From positions 1-51,232 of the forward strand of contig JAKSKZ010000025.1 of the NCBI GenBank assembly GCA_024401475.1: a stretch of DNA of 51,232 nucleotides. The letters run 5' to 3'. Under the pieces are notes generated by a model. The model saw nothing but the letters and a program-made list of their open reading frames with translations. It was not told the DNA's origin and did not search any database. The stretch comes from Paludibacteraceae bacterium. Its GTDB lineage: Bacteria; Bacteroidota; Bacteroidia; Bacteroidales; Paludibacteraceae. Below are positions 25,320 through 33,643 of this stretch, piece after piece. Each line of letters opens with the position of its first letter. The stretch's first letter is position 1. The translations under genes and the position numbers were made by a program.

Positions 25320-25784
25320 ATGGGAAAATATTGTAACCTTTCAATTATTGCACTAATCGGTTTCGCAGCAATTATGCTAACCTCATGTGCTTCATCATCC
25401 AGCGTGACAAGGAGCACTTCTGGTCCCGACATTTCAGAGTACAAGTATGTGATATTTGGTTCTCTCAATGACGATGGCGATGGCGAACTAACAGACATAA
25501 TACTGATGGTTGACAACGTAATAGCAGAAAAACTTCAAGTTGTTTCTAAAGAAAAAGCTCTTTCACTATATACGCAAGGTGAAAAAATCATAACTCCTAC
25601 AGTCAGTGTTAAATCAGAAAAGTGGGAAGGTGGATATACATATATTACCATCACTTTCAAAGACTTTGAAACAAACCAACTTGTTGCCGTTGTAAAATCC
25701 AGTGGTATAGGTATGTCCATCGCACATGACCAAAAACTAGCATTAGAAGCGATAAAAAAGGAACTAGACAAAACATTTAAGTAA
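25320..25784 (+). CDS. Small lipoprotein, function unknown
   Basis: 154 residues. A signal peptide with a lipobox (IMLTSC, Cys near residue 23) is followed by a Ser-rich linker and a domain of about 120 residues with VIFGSLNDDGDGELTDIILMVDNVIAEKL and a C-terminal helix SIAHDQKLALEAIKKELDKTF. I do not recognise the domain; similar size and layout occur in outer-membrane-associated lipoproteins. It stands alone in decayed surroundings, but the intact signal and frame suggest it is real. Confidence 0.75.
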   Translation: MGKYCNLSIIALIGFAAIMLTSCASSSSVTRSTSGPDISEYKYVIFGSLNDDGDGELTDIILMVDNVIAEKLQVVSKEKALSLYTQGEKIITPTVSVKSEKWEGGYTYITITFKDFETNQLVAVVKSSGIGMSIAHDQKLALEAIKKELDKTFK

Positions 25785-25839
25785 GTCAGCACCCAGACCG
25801 TCGAGATAGTCAACAACCTTCCAAAACTAAACTTGTAAC

Positions 25840-25896
25840 ATGGAAATCGTTATCGCCATCATTGCAATTATAGTCACTATTGTTATTGCGGTCTGA
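25840..25896 (+). CDS. Possible 18-residue hydrophobic peptide
   Basis: ATG to TGA encodes MEIVIAIIAIIVTIVIAV, entirely hydrophobic. It could be a membrane peptide of the type I toxin kind or the stump of a longer gene. A 7-bp hairpin (GAGGACG/CGTCCTC) follows at 25931-25951. There is no further support. Confidence 0.25.
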   Translation: MEIVIAIIAIIVTIVIAV

Positions 25897-26692
25897 TCTT
25901 CGAGATCAACAGCCCATTTGTCCAGGTTCGGAGGACGACATTGCCGTCCTCTGAATCTTCCCAAATAGACTGCTCATTCACTTCGCCATAGTTACTACGT
26001 GATTATCCTTTGTCCATTATCCGCACTCAACACGACAGCGGTAGCGGACATCCCATATCAGTCAAGACAGTTTTTTTTCATCGGTAAATAGTTGTCTGCT
26101 GTCTTGATTGATATGAGACGTCCGACCTTTTCCGTTGCTGTCTGCCTCTACGTTCCGCCAGCAAATTTGGCGAATCAACCCGAAGTCAATCTCCCGCCGT
26201 TCCTTGTATTTCTGAATCCTACACTTCGCTTCGGTTTCATAATACAATCCACTACATACCCTCGCCCCAACCATACCTTTCCTCCCCAAACGGGTTCAGC
26301 GGTCCTCGTCGGTCGCTTTTCCCTGCTCCGTTTCGTCCCCTGACAAGGCCAAGCCCTTCGGGTGAAAAGTCCGGTGCGGTTGCTCCTCCTTTTCAGTCTT
26401 GCAAGGGTCGCAAAAAAAACAAGTCCCTGCGCTCCAGTTGGTGCTCATTTGGCTTTTTTGCTCGAAATCGGTGCGTGGTCCGCTTCCTTCCTCGCTCGGC
26501 TCTCTGCCCCCCCGAAACCCGCTAAGGAGCCTTCGCGCACTTTAAATGAACGCTTTTGTTGGCTTTGGGAGCCTCTTGAAATGTCAATTTCCCAAAATAT
26601 AACTATATTTGAAAGTCAGACATGGAGACTTGTTGGAATGTTGGTAAAAAAACGCAGTGAGTCATTGTCGCAAAATAACCTGAAAAGAAAAA
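25897..26692. other. Gene-poor, partly GC-rich region
   Basis: About 800 bp with no convincing coding region. It contains a hairpin at 25931-25951, a long imperfect inverted repeat at 26043-26126, and a stretch from about 26270 to 26540 whose base composition is visibly richer in G and C than its surroundings. Open frames here have no recognisable family and no good start. Confidence 0.6.
26043..26126. repeat. Imperfect 28-bp inverted repeat
   Basis: Arms at 26043-26070 and 26099-26126 match at 23 of 28 positions; the inner 9 bp (TCAAGACAG / CTGTCTTGA) are exact. The 28-bp centre begins with eight T. It could be a hairpin RNA, a MITE end pair, or two opposing protein sites. Confidence 0.7.
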
Positions 26693-27745
26693 ATGAAAAA
26701 TATGAAAGTTAAGTTTATTTTATATTCTGTGCTTCAGATGGCTATGTTGATGCCATTGAATTCCATTCAAATGCAGGCGAAGACAAATCCTAAGACCGAT
26801 CTTGCTAATGACGGTTACAAGGGAAAGGTGAAAAGCGTGAAGGAATCTGTGTATGCGTTTGGCTCGGGAAAATATCTGAATTCAGGCACCTTTAGATACG
26901 ATGAAAGCGGAAATTATGTTGAGGTTTATTCGTATGACATGGAAGGTTCTTTGGAGGGACGATATACATACCGCTATGATGCAAGAGGGAACAGGACGGA
27001 GGGTTGTTTCTATGATAGTGAGGAGAATTTGGACCGGAAGGGCTCGTATAAATATGACGGCAAAGGAAAAATATTAGAAGAGTCTTGGTCCTATACCGAT
27101 GGCTCTTTGTATGAGAAAAACATATATGGATATGATGCCCGCGGAAATGAAGTGGAAAAAAACTGTTGCTCTGGAACCTTGAACTCGAAATATACATATA
27201 AGTATGACGAGAGAGGGCATGTGATTGAAGAGTGTAGGAATGTCGTAGGCATGCGCAAGACCGTTTACAAATACGACGGAAGAGGAAATCTTGTGGATGC
27301 ACGTTGGTTTTACGAAGATGGCTCGTTGGAGTCCAGAACCTCCTACAAGTACAATGATAAAGGAAAGGTGGTTGAGGCAAGTTGCTATTCGGGACGCGAC
27401 GGATTTATCAGCAGGAACACCTACAAATATGATGCAAAAGGAAATATCGTGGAGGGTTGTAGCCATGACAAAAATTCGTTGTGTAAAGACATATATAAGT
27501 ACGATAAAAAAGGGAATAGAGTAGAGGTCTCAACCTATCAGGAGGGTACATTGCTCAACAAAGACACCTATCAATATGATAAGCAAGGAAATTTAGTGGA
27601 AAAATGTTGGTATAGGAATGGAGAACTGATTGCCAAATACAAATATCAGTACGATAAATATGGGAATCCGGTTAGCGAAGAATTTTATCGCGGCGAGTCG
27701 GAATTGGTTGGAGGCAATAAGAGGGAATTTGACTATTACGAATAA
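26693..27745 (+). CDS. Secreted YD-repeat protein
   Basis: 350 residues with a signal peptide (LYSVLQMAMLMPLNSIQMQA). From about residue 60 the chain is a series of about twelve units of 23-25 residues built on YKYDxxGNxxE, related to RHS/YD repeats that form beta-sheet wraps. There is no RHS core motif or toxin tail, so it is not a complete RHS toxin. A second ATG nine bases downstream (MKVKF) is also a possible start. The TonB-C-domain gene follows after 2 bp. A paralogue lies at 29049. A periplasmic or surface binding role is inferred. Confidence 0.8.
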   Translation: MKNMKVKFILYSVLQMAMLMPLNSIQMQAKTNPKTDLANDGYKGKVKSVKESVYAFGSGKYLNSGTFRYDESGNYVEVYSYDMEGSLEGRYTYRYDARGNRTEGCFYDSEENLDRKGSYKYDGKGKILEESWSYTDGSLYEKNIYGYDARGNEVEKNCCSGTLNSKYTYKYDERGHVIEECRNVVGMRKTVYKYDGRGNLVDARWFYEDGSLESRTSYKYNDKGKVVEASCYSGRDGFISRNTYKYDAKGNIVEGCSHDKNSLCKDIYKYDKKGNRVEVSTYQEGTLLNKDTYQYDKQGNLVEKCWYRNGELIAKYKYQYDKYGNPVSEEFYRGESELVGGNKREFDYYE

Positions 27746-27747
27746 TA

Positions 27748-28185
27748 ATGTGGATGAAGAAGACAGCAAATCGGCTTGTTGTTGGCATGGCCTTTTTGTT
27801 TATGGCAGTAATGGCCGATGGAGAAGTAGAGGATGATGATTATGAAGAAGGAATGTTGATTCAGTATATCGAGCATAAGGCAACCTTCCCTGGCGGATGG
27901 GATTCTTTATCTGCCTATATGAAGAAAAACTTGATTTATCCAGAGACTGCGCTAAAGAATGATAATCAAGGTACGGTGAAGGTTGTTTTTTGTGTTGATG
28001 TAGATGGAAAGGTCAGCAATGTCAGTGTTGTTCAGTCGGTAGATTCTCTCTTGGATAAAGAAGCCGTTCGTGTTGTTGAAAGCATGCCGAATTGGAGACC
28101 CGCAACGCGTAGGGGCAAGCCAGTTAAAAGTAAATTTGTGTTTCCTATTAAATTTAGGGCAAGTGATACGATAAGGAGTATGTAA
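27748..28185 (+). CDS. Secreted TonB C-terminal domain protein
   Basis: 145 residues. The N-terminus is a hydrophobic signal segment (RLVVGMAFLFMAVMADG), then an acidic patch (EVEDDDYEEG). Residues about 45-140 match the TonB C-terminal domain of Bacteroidetes: FPGGWDSLSAYMKKNLIYP, GTVKVVFCVDVDGKVSNVSVV, LDKEAVRVVESMPNWRPA and GKPVKSKFVFPIKF. It lacks the Pro-rich spanner of true TonB, so it is more likely a stand-alone periplasmic domain. It is coupled to the YD-repeat gene (2-bp gap). The ATG two codons later is an alternative start. A terminator follows at 28298. Confidence 0.85.
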   Translation: MWMKKTANRLVVGMAFLFMAVMADGEVEDDDYEEGMLIQYIEHKATFPGGWDSLSAYMKKNLIYPETALKNDNQGTVKVVFCVDVDGKVSNVSVVQSVDSLLDKEAVRVVESMPNWRPATRRGKPVKSKFVFPIKFRASDTIRSM

Positions 28186-28297
28186 AAAAAACAAGTTCAA
28201 AAACGGCAAAGGCGTTGAAAGCAACACCACGGATGACACCAAGAAACTATTAGAGTCTTTGTGAAATGTACAAACTGGTTTTTAGTGAAGAGTCTTT

Positions 28298-28330
28298 GGG
28301 CGGGCCTTGTGTCCGCCCCATTTTTTTTGT
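28298..28330 (+). terminator. Terminator of the YD-repeat/TonB-C operon
   Basis: GGGCGG ... CCGCCC with a 9-nt loop, followed by CCATTTTTTTT. Confidence 0.75.
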
Positions 28331-28339
28331 GGTTACAAA

Positions 28340-28700
28340 CGATGTTTTTCGCACCAATCGTCGGGAACGGCGGTGCCCGCCCTGGTGATTTGTGCACCTC
28401 TGGTGAAATTCCCGCCCATTTTTGTGGACCGTTGTGCCCGCCCTGGTGAATACATCGCCAAACCGTCGTTTTCATGGCCACCACCACCGATGTTACACCA
28501 ACAAATCATCGTTTTTCACGGCCATTACATTTAATGAAACACCCGCAAATCGTCGGACACGGGTTGGGGCAATCCCATGTTGGGGCAATCCCTTGTGCCT
28601 GCCCTGGTGAATAACATCGCAAACCGTCGGTTCCACGGAAAACGCCCATGGGGGAGCATAAAATGCCGTGTGTGGGTACATCACTGGGGGTGGGCATAAA
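28340..28700. repeat. Degenerate GC-rich intergenic repeats
   Basis: GTGCC[CT]GCCCTGGTGA occurs at 28373, 28434 and 28595. A second motif, roughly AAACCGTCGTTTTCACGG, recurs in varied form near 28355, 28460, 28503, 28546 and 28621. GTTGGGGCAATCCC is tandemly doubled at 28563-28592. No frame is conserved across copies, so the array is non-coding. Confidence 0.7.
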
Positions 28701-28746
28701 GCGCCGCCCTTTTTTGCATTTGTATTTTTGCACTTCTAATTTGAAC

Positions 28747-28851
28747 TTAGGTGCTTCTTAATGGATATTTTCGTTTCCTTGCTTGCACATCTACAAATTT
28801 TTCTATAATTTTCCACTGATTATCGGTGAGATTTGTTGGGTAATTGTTCAT
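28747..28851 (-). pseudogene. N-terminal stump of an IS5-type transposase
   Basis: The minus-strand frame from the ATG at 28851 encodes 34 residues beginning MNNYPTNLTDNQWKIIEKF and ending RKRKYPLRST, then a stop. This is the start of many IS5-family DDE transposases (YPxxLTDxQWxxIE ... RKRKxxLR). The rest of the transposase is missing, so the element is dead. It is too short to be found by length filters. Confidence 0.75.
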
Positions 28852-29048
28852 TTTCTTTGTTTTTTTTGTCACTATAAAGATACGGAAAATTATCCACTTA
28901 TCAAACTGATAATCAATATTTTATTAAGGTAATTTGACTCTTTTTTTTAGTCTTATATAAAAGATTTTAAACTAAATTTAAACAATTTCTTAAGGTCATA
29001 TACAAAATTATATCGAATTATAGAGTATTACGAATAAGCTATAGGTAT

Positions 29049-30116
29049 ATGCTAAAAAATATTGCTTTTATTCTATGTGGATTGTATTCCATTTTTGCAG
29101 TGTCGTCTTGTTCTGAATTAGCGACAAAGAATGCCGAAGGCACATCCGATAGCTCCAAGATAAAGGAGGTAAGAGTTTATTCCATTCAATGGAAATCTAC
29201 AAAGGGCCTCTTCGGATTCCTTGACAAACGCGAGTTGGGGAAAGGTGATCTATCGACTGTTGTCAAATATGACGATAAAGGTAATAAGACGGAAGAGTCT
29301 AAATTTGGTCCATCCAATCACTTGGTGTTTAAAACGCTTTCCAAGTACGACGACCAAGATAATAAGGTTGAAGAGTGTCGCCTTGATTCTGTTGGTACGC
29401 TTGTGTCTAAATGGATTTACAAGTACGACGATAAGGGCAATAGGATTGAAGGATGTATGGTTGGTTTAGACGGACAGTCAACCCTTAGATATGTTTTTAA
29501 ATATGACGAAAAGGGAAATCAAGTGGCTGTGCGTCAATACAATTCTGACGGGACTATATCAGGTGGCCTAAATTACAAGTATGACGACAAAGGGAATATG
29601 GTTGAACAATCTAATCCTTATGGAGTTGTAAATAAGACAATCAAGTATGATGATAAAGGTAATATACTTGAAGAACGCCTCTATTATTCGGACGGAACGT
29701 TGAAAGCGACCGACACTTACAAGTACGATGCTAATGGAAATAAACTTGAAATGTGTAGGTTATGCAAAGAAGGTTCTATGGGAAAGGAAGCTTACAAGTA
29801 TGATGACATGGGAAATAAAACGGAAGAGTGCAGCTATTCAAATGAGAAATTAAATACGAAATACACCTACCAATACGACGATAAGGGAAATAAGATAGAA
29901 ATGTGTAAATCCACCGGAACTATGTTCACCAAATTTACTTATAAATACGATGAAAGGGGAGATCTCATTGAAATGTGTCGATATAACTCAGACGGAAGTT
30001 TAGAAACCAAAGTCTCCTATGTGTACGATGAAAAAGGAAATAAGCAAAAGGAGGTTGAAGAAGAAAAGCATGGCATCTTTTTGACGGGAAATATCTGGGA
30101 ATATGACTTTTATTGA
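29049..30116 (+). CDS. YD-repeat lipoprotein, paralogue of 26693
   Basis: 355 residues. The lipobox VSSC (Cys21) makes it a lipoprotein, unlike the paralogue at 26693, which has a plain signal peptide. From about residue 70 it consists of about twelve units on YKYDDKGNxxEE. The two proteins share the repeat and the closing [WE]xYDFY / FDYYE ending. It is separated from the first copy by the TonB-C gene and by decayed IS-like DNA, which suggests a local duplication disrupted by insertions. Function unknown; a surface scaffold or binding role is likely for such repeats. Confidence 0.82.
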   Translation: MLKNIAFILCGLYSIFAVSSCSELATKNAEGTSDSSKIKEVRVYSIQWKSTKGLFGFLDKRELGKGDLSTVVKYDDKGNKTEESKFGPSNHLVFKTLSKYDDQDNKVEECRLDSVGTLVSKWIYKYDDKGNRIEGCMVGLDGQSTLRYVFKYDEKGNQVAVRQYNSDGTISGGLNYKYDDKGNMVEQSNPYGVVNKTIKYDDKGNILEERLYYSDGTLKATDTYKYDANGNKLEMCRLCKEGSMGKEAYKYDDMGNKTEECSYSNEKLNTKYTYQYDDKGNKIEMCKSTGTMFTKFTYKYDERGDLIEMCRYNSDGSLETKVSYVYDEKGNKQKEVEEEKHGIFLTGNIWEYDFY

Positions 30117-30174
30117 GAATGATTGTGATCAATACTTTGAATATGTCTGGGGGGTGGGGTGTATTAAAACAAAA

Positions 30175-30209
30175 ACTCCCAAACTATTGTCATTCAATAA
30201 TTTGGGAGT
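30175..30209 (-). terminator. Terminator of ssrA
   Basis: ACTCCCAAA..TATTG / CAATA..TTTGGGAGT, with a TTTTTGTTTT tail on the minus strand just past the tmRNA 3' end. It may also stop the converging YD-repeat transcript. Confidence 0.8.
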
Positions 30210-30217
30210 GTAGGTTG

Positions 30218-30610
30218 TGGAGCTGGAGGGAGTCGAACCCTCGTCCAAACGAGGAACTAATATGCTTTCTACATGCTTATCTTCGCTTAAGTTTTCGTGC
30301 CATGGCAAGACCGAAGCCACCAACCATGACCTTATCCTCTAAAATTTCACCAAAGCATCGAGGCCTACTTTGGCTATCCCCGATTTATCTGCTCCTCCGT
30401 ATCGGACCGCTTCAGGGCGTTAGCATCCGGGAGAAGTCTCGTCCCAGCACCTTGTGCCGGGATTAAGCTAATCTACTATGATTCGATTAAGCAGCAAGAG
30501 CGTAGTTATTCTCGCCAGTTAAATTTTTGGTCTCCAGATTATAGTGCTAGCCACCAGCGCACTGCATGCTTACATACCACTTCTACCCGCTGTCAAATCC
30601 AGTCAACCCC
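30218..30610 (-). ncRNA. ssrA: tmRNA
   Basis: The 5' end on the minus strand is GGGGTTGACTGGATTTGACA and the 3' end is the tRNA-like GGTTCGACTCCCTCCAGCTCC, whose last seven bases pair with the first seven as an acceptor stem. The tag frame at 30487-30516 reads GGC GAG AAT AAC TAC GCT CTT GCT GCT TAA, i.e. GENNYALAA, the Bacteroidetes form. CCA is not encoded and must be added. tmRNA rescues stalled ribosomes and marks the products for proteolysis. Promoter element TACTTTTG lies at 30645-30652 on the minus strand. Confidence 0.95.
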
Positions 30611-30644
30611 ATTGTGTTGGCTATTCTTAGCGAAGAAAAGCTTA

Positions 30645-30652
30645 CAAAAGTA
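30645..30652 (-). promoter_or_regulatory. Promoter -7 element of ssrA
   Basis: Minus-strand TACTTTTG, about 35 bp upstream of the mature 5' end, leaving a short 5' trailer to be processed. Confidence 0.55.
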
Positions 30653-30745
30653 GGGATTTAATTTTTCGTGTCCAATCTTTTCCTGTTAAAATTTCTTAGA
30701 TGTGCGAAAGCTGTTTTTTTATTTGATTCTTTGGCTAAATATAAG

Positions 30746-30753
30746 TACATTTG
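30746..30753 (+). promoter_or_regulatory. Promoter of guaB
   Basis: TACATTTG (-7) with TTTG at 30722-30725 (-33), 20 bp apart: a full Bacteroidetes promoter. The leader to the ATG is about 30 nt. Confidence 0.7.
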
Positions 30754-30788
30754 CAAAATTTTACTTTTAAGATAAATAAAGACTCTAT

Positions 30789-32282
30789 ATGGCTATATTG
30801 ATTAACGAAGTATCAAGAACTTTTGGGGAATATCTTTTGATCCCTGGTCTGACAACAAAGCAGTGTACACCAAACAATGTCGATTTGAAGACTCCATTGG
30901 TGAAATTCAAGGTGGGAGAGTCCTCTTCCATTAATTTGAATATCCCTTTCGTGTCTGCTATCATGCAGGCTGTTTCTGATTCAGGTTTGGCTATCGAGCT
31001 TGCTCGTAATGGTGGCCTCTCTTTTATCTTCGGTTCTCAACCTATTGAGTCTCAAGCAGAGATGGTTAGAAAGGTGAAGAAGTTTAAGGCTGGTTTCGTT
31101 GTTAGCGATACCAACGTTACTCCTGGCACTTCTCTTCAAGATTTGATCGACTTGGTTCAAAAGACTGGTCACTCTACTGTAGGCGTGACTGCAGACGGAA
31201 CTCCAAACGGAAAGTTGTTGGGCCTTATCACAAGCCGTGACTACCGTAGCGACAAAGAGGATCTTTCTCGTCCGGTAAAAGATTTCATGACTCCGTTCTC
31301 AAAGTTGACTGTTGGCAAGTTGGGCATGACTCTTTCTGACGCTAACAAGATCATCTGGGACAACAAGTTGAACACACTTCCTATCATCGACGAAAACGAG
31401 AATTTGGTTTACTTCGTATTCCGCAAGGACCACGAAAGCCATCACGATAATCCATACGAGCTTTCAGATTCTAGCAAGAAACTTTTGGTGGGCGCTGGTA
31501 TCAATAGCCGTGACTATATGGAGCGTGTTCCTGCTTTGGTTGAGGCTGGTGCTGACGTACTTTGCATCGACTCTTCTGATGGTTTCTCGGAGTGGCAATT
31601 GGAAACTTTGAAGTGGATTAAGGAGAAATATGGTGACAACGTAAAGGTGGGTGCTGGAAACGTTGTTGACAAAGAAGGTTTCGACTATTTGGCTGATGCT
31701 GGTGCTGACTTCATCAAAGTTGGTATCGGTGGTGGTTCTATCTGCATCACTCGTGAGCAGAAGGGTATCGGTCGTGGTCAGGCTACAGCTATCATGGATG
31801 TGGCTCGTGCTCGCGACGAATATGCAAAGAAGCATGGTGTCTATATTCCAATCTGTAGCGACGGCGGTTTGGTTCAAGATTACCATATGGTGCTTGCCTT
31901 GGCTATGGGTGCTGACTTCTTGATGATGGGACGTTATTTCGCTCGTTTCGACGAGTCTCCTACAAAGAAGATGACTATCGGCAACCGTATTGTTAAGGAG
32001 TACTGGGGCGAGGGTTCAAACCGTGCAAAGAACTGGCAACGCTACGACATGGGTGGCAAAGCAGGTATGAAGTTTGAGGAAGGTGTTGATAGCTACGTCC
32101 CTTACGCAGGTAAGATGAAGGACAACTTGGATCTTACTTTGGGTAAGATCAAGGCGACTATGTGTAGCTGCGGTTCTATCACCATTCCTGATTTGCAACG
32201 TGATGCAAAGATTACGCTTGTTTCATCTACTTCAATCATCGAGGGTGGTGCTCACGATGTTATCTTGAAGGAGCAAAACTGA
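30789..32282 (+). CDS. guaB: IMP dehydrogenase, Tritrichomonas foetus-like type
   Basis: 497 residues. It has a TIM barrel with two CBS domains inserted at about 100-220. The catalytic loop is [18 protein letters not shown] with Cys319, and the flap has NWQRYD with Arg418 and Tyr419. These are the same residue numbers as in the well-studied Tritrichomonas foetus enzyme, and the surrounding text ([54 protein letters not shown]) is very close to it from memory. It oxidises IMP to XMP with NAD+, the rate-limiting step to guanine nucleotides. Usual bacterial IMPDH instead has GSICTTR...GVGVPQ. Good promoter and terminator; monocistronic. Confidence 0.94.
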   Translation: MAILINEVSRTFGEYLLIPGLTTKQCTPNNVDLKTPLVKFKVGESSSINLNIPFVSAIMQAVSDSGLAIELARNGGLSFIFGSQPIESQAEMVRKVKKFKAGFVVSDTNVTPGTSLQDLIDLVQKTGHSTVGVTADGTPNGKLLGLITSRDYRSDKEDLSRPVKDFMTPFSKLTVGKLGMTLSDANKIIWDNKLNTLPIIDENENLVYFVFRKDHESHHDNPYELSDSSKKLLVGAGINSRDYMERVPALVEAGADVLCIDSSDGFSEWQLETLKWIKEKYGDNVKVGAGNVVDKEGFDYLADAGADFIKVGIGGGSICITREQKGIGRGQATAIMDVARARDEYAKKHGVYIPICSDGGLVQDYHMVLALAMGADFLMMGRYFARFDESPTKKMTIGNRIVKEYWGEGSNRAKNWQRYDMGGKAGMKFEEGVDSYVPYAGKMKDNLDLTLGKIKATMCSCGSITIPDLQRDAKITLVSSTSIIEGGAHDVILKEQN

Positions 32283-32302
32283 TTAGGTTAGGATAGATAT
32301 AG

Positions 32303-32337
32303 AAAAAGGGAAATGCTGCGGCGTTTCCCTTTTTTTT
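32303..32337 (+). terminator. Terminator of guaB
   Basis: AAAAAGGGAAA ... TTTCCCTTTTT with further T residues. Confidence 0.85.
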
Positions 32338-32381
32338 GTTTGCTTAGAAGGATATATGGTATAGTTCCATGTTTCTATTCC

Positions 32382-32594
32382 TCATAAAATCTTGCTGGCC
32401 AAGTTCAATAGTTTGATAGTGATTTGATTGCCAAAACTGCTACAGAAGGAACGAAGCATATTGGATGGCATCACTTGTTGTTTGAAGTTTGAATATTGAA
32501 GTTTGATGCTCTTCTTCTGAAACTCGATTTTTTGATCGGTTTGATCGATTGCCATCCTCAACTCGTCTAAGTTTTTGATCTCTGATATTTTCAT
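32382..32594 (-). CDS. Small protein coupled to the holin-like gene
   Basis: 70 residues from the ATG at 32594 (MKISEIKNLDELRMA). This start overlaps the upstream stop as ATGA, which decides it over a longer in-frame start at 32663. The sequence is a charged helical segment (LDELRMAIDQTDQKIEFQKKSIKLQY) and a second helix near the C-terminus. I recognise no family. Translational coupling to the holin-like membrane protein suggests they act together at the membrane. Confidence 0.7.
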   Translation of the reverse strand: MKISEIKNLDELRMAIDQTDQKIEFQKKSIKLQYSNFKQQVMPSNMLRSFCSSFGNQITIKLLNLASKIL

Positions 32595-32956
32595 ATTTTT
32601 TCCTCTGTTTTGTCTCTGAATAGAATTTTGATAAACATTCTTACGATTGGACTCTCCAACCATTTTTTGCGGAATGCGAAAAATAGGGATAGTGCCATTA
32701 TGAAGAGCGCTGCAATGATGAAGAATCCAGCGCCTGGCACGTTGAGTATTCCGTCCAAAAGTAGGGCGGCCCCCATCGACAAGAAAAAGAGAATGGTGCC
32801 GATGAAGAAGAAAGAAACAACGAACGTCATTGCCTTGACTGTTAACTCTGTGCAGGCTTCGGCTATAATCAATTTGGTACGTTTTACCTCCAACGAAGTG
32901 AGTTCTTTCACATCGTCGTTGCCTTTTTCTATGGTCTCTTTTAATTCTTCTAACAT
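32591..32956 (-). CDS. Phage-holin-like / YqjE-type inner membrane protein
   Basis: 121 residues. It has an N-terminal charged helix (EELKETIEKGNDDVKELTSLEVKRTKLIIAE), two hydrophobic helices at about 43-66 and 74-95, and a basic C-terminus (FAFRKKWLESP). This is the layout of the putative holin superfamily III / YqjE proteins in chromosomes, where they sit with YtxH-like genes as here. These are stress-related envelope proteins, not necessarily lytic. It shares ATGA with the next gene. Confidence 0.78.
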   Translation of the reverse strand: MLEELKETIEKGNDDVKELTSLEVKRTKLIIAEACTELTVKAMTFVVSFFFIGTILFFLSMGAALLLDGILNVPGAGFFIIAALFIMALSLFFAFRKKWLESPIVRMFIKILFRDKTEEKI

Positions 32957-33109
32957 GATTTGTGAATTTGTCTAATTTGCTTTCCTGCGTACATCTTCTT
33001 TTGAATGTTCGCCATTAACTACGAATTAGTTTTTTACAAAGATAGATTATTTCCTCGTATTGTTTCTAAAGGTTTTCGCTGTGGTGTTTTTTTTTAGATT
33101 GCATAAAAA

Positions 33110-33135
33110 AAGCAGGGTTTTGAGCCCTGCCTTTT
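33110..33135 (-). terminator. Terminator of the YtxH gene
   Basis: GCAGGG ... CCCTGC with a seven-T tail on the minus strand. Confidence 0.8.
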
Positions 33136-33140
33136 ATAAA

Positions 33141-33359
33141 TTATTCTGTGACGTTTGAATCGCCTTTGGGTTCGGAGTTTGCTCCAATGTTTTGTGTGAA
33201 TTTGTTGAATTCAGATTCCAACTCGTCACGGAACTTCTCCAATCCATCTTTGACTTTCTTGCACGTCTCTTTGCCTTTTTCTGTGTTCAAGAAATAATTA
33301 CCTGCCCATGCCAAAGCGGCACCGACTAATACTCCTTCAAAAAATTTGCCATTTCCCAT
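33141..33359 (-). CDS. YtxH-like small membrane protein
   Basis: 72 residues. A short N-terminal hydrophobic stretch (FFEGVLVGAALAWAGNYFL) is followed by a helical tail (GKETCKKVKDGLEKFRDELESEF). This is the YtxH pattern: a glycine- and alanine-rich membrane segment, then a NTEKGKE motif and a coiled tail. Such proteins are linked to envelope or general stress. It has its own terminator and is separated from the holin-like pair by about 180 bp. Confidence 0.78.
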   Translation of the reverse strand: MGNGKFFEGVLVGAALAWAGNYFLNTEKGKETCKKVKDGLEKFRDELESEFNKFTQNIGANSEPKGDSNVTE

Positions 33360-33643
33360 ATCGGTAACGTTTTGTGGAAAAGCACGATTAGATTTCTCTT
33401 TGTCGTCTCTTCCTGGTTAGTTAAAATGAAAGGCTTTCTCGATTAGTATCCCTTTCTTGGTTGCGAATTTACTAAATGTGTGAAATCTTAATCTTAATGT
33501 ATTGTTAATCTTTGGCAAAGAATCGTTAAAAAAAAGAAGAGGAGAAATATACTTTGTGAATTTTGATTTTTGTTTTGCCTTTGTTCAAATTTCCGTTATT
33601 CGACTAATTTTCATAACTTCGCACGGATAAACTTTGTATAAGT

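Noticed and set aside
26062..26289. 75-residue minus-strand frame over the long inverted repeat
   Set aside because: Runs through one arm and the loop of the inverted repeat; no family recognised and no promoter.
26300..26420. Group II intron remnant
   Set aside because: The run GGGTGAAAAGTCCGGTGCGG vaguely resembles intron sequence before a maturase, but no domain V and no reverse transcriptase are visible.
26362..26712. 116-residue plus-strand frame before the YD-repeat gene
   Set aside because: GTG start, composition follows the GC-rich stretch, no domain, and it overlaps the start of the YD-repeat gene.
26693..30116. RHS/polymorphic toxin system
   Set aside because: YD-like repeats are present, but there is no RHS core, no variable toxin tail and no immunity gene.
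30113..30466. Open frame running into the tmRNA
   Set aside because: Most of it is antisense to ssrA, whose structure and tag explain the sequence.
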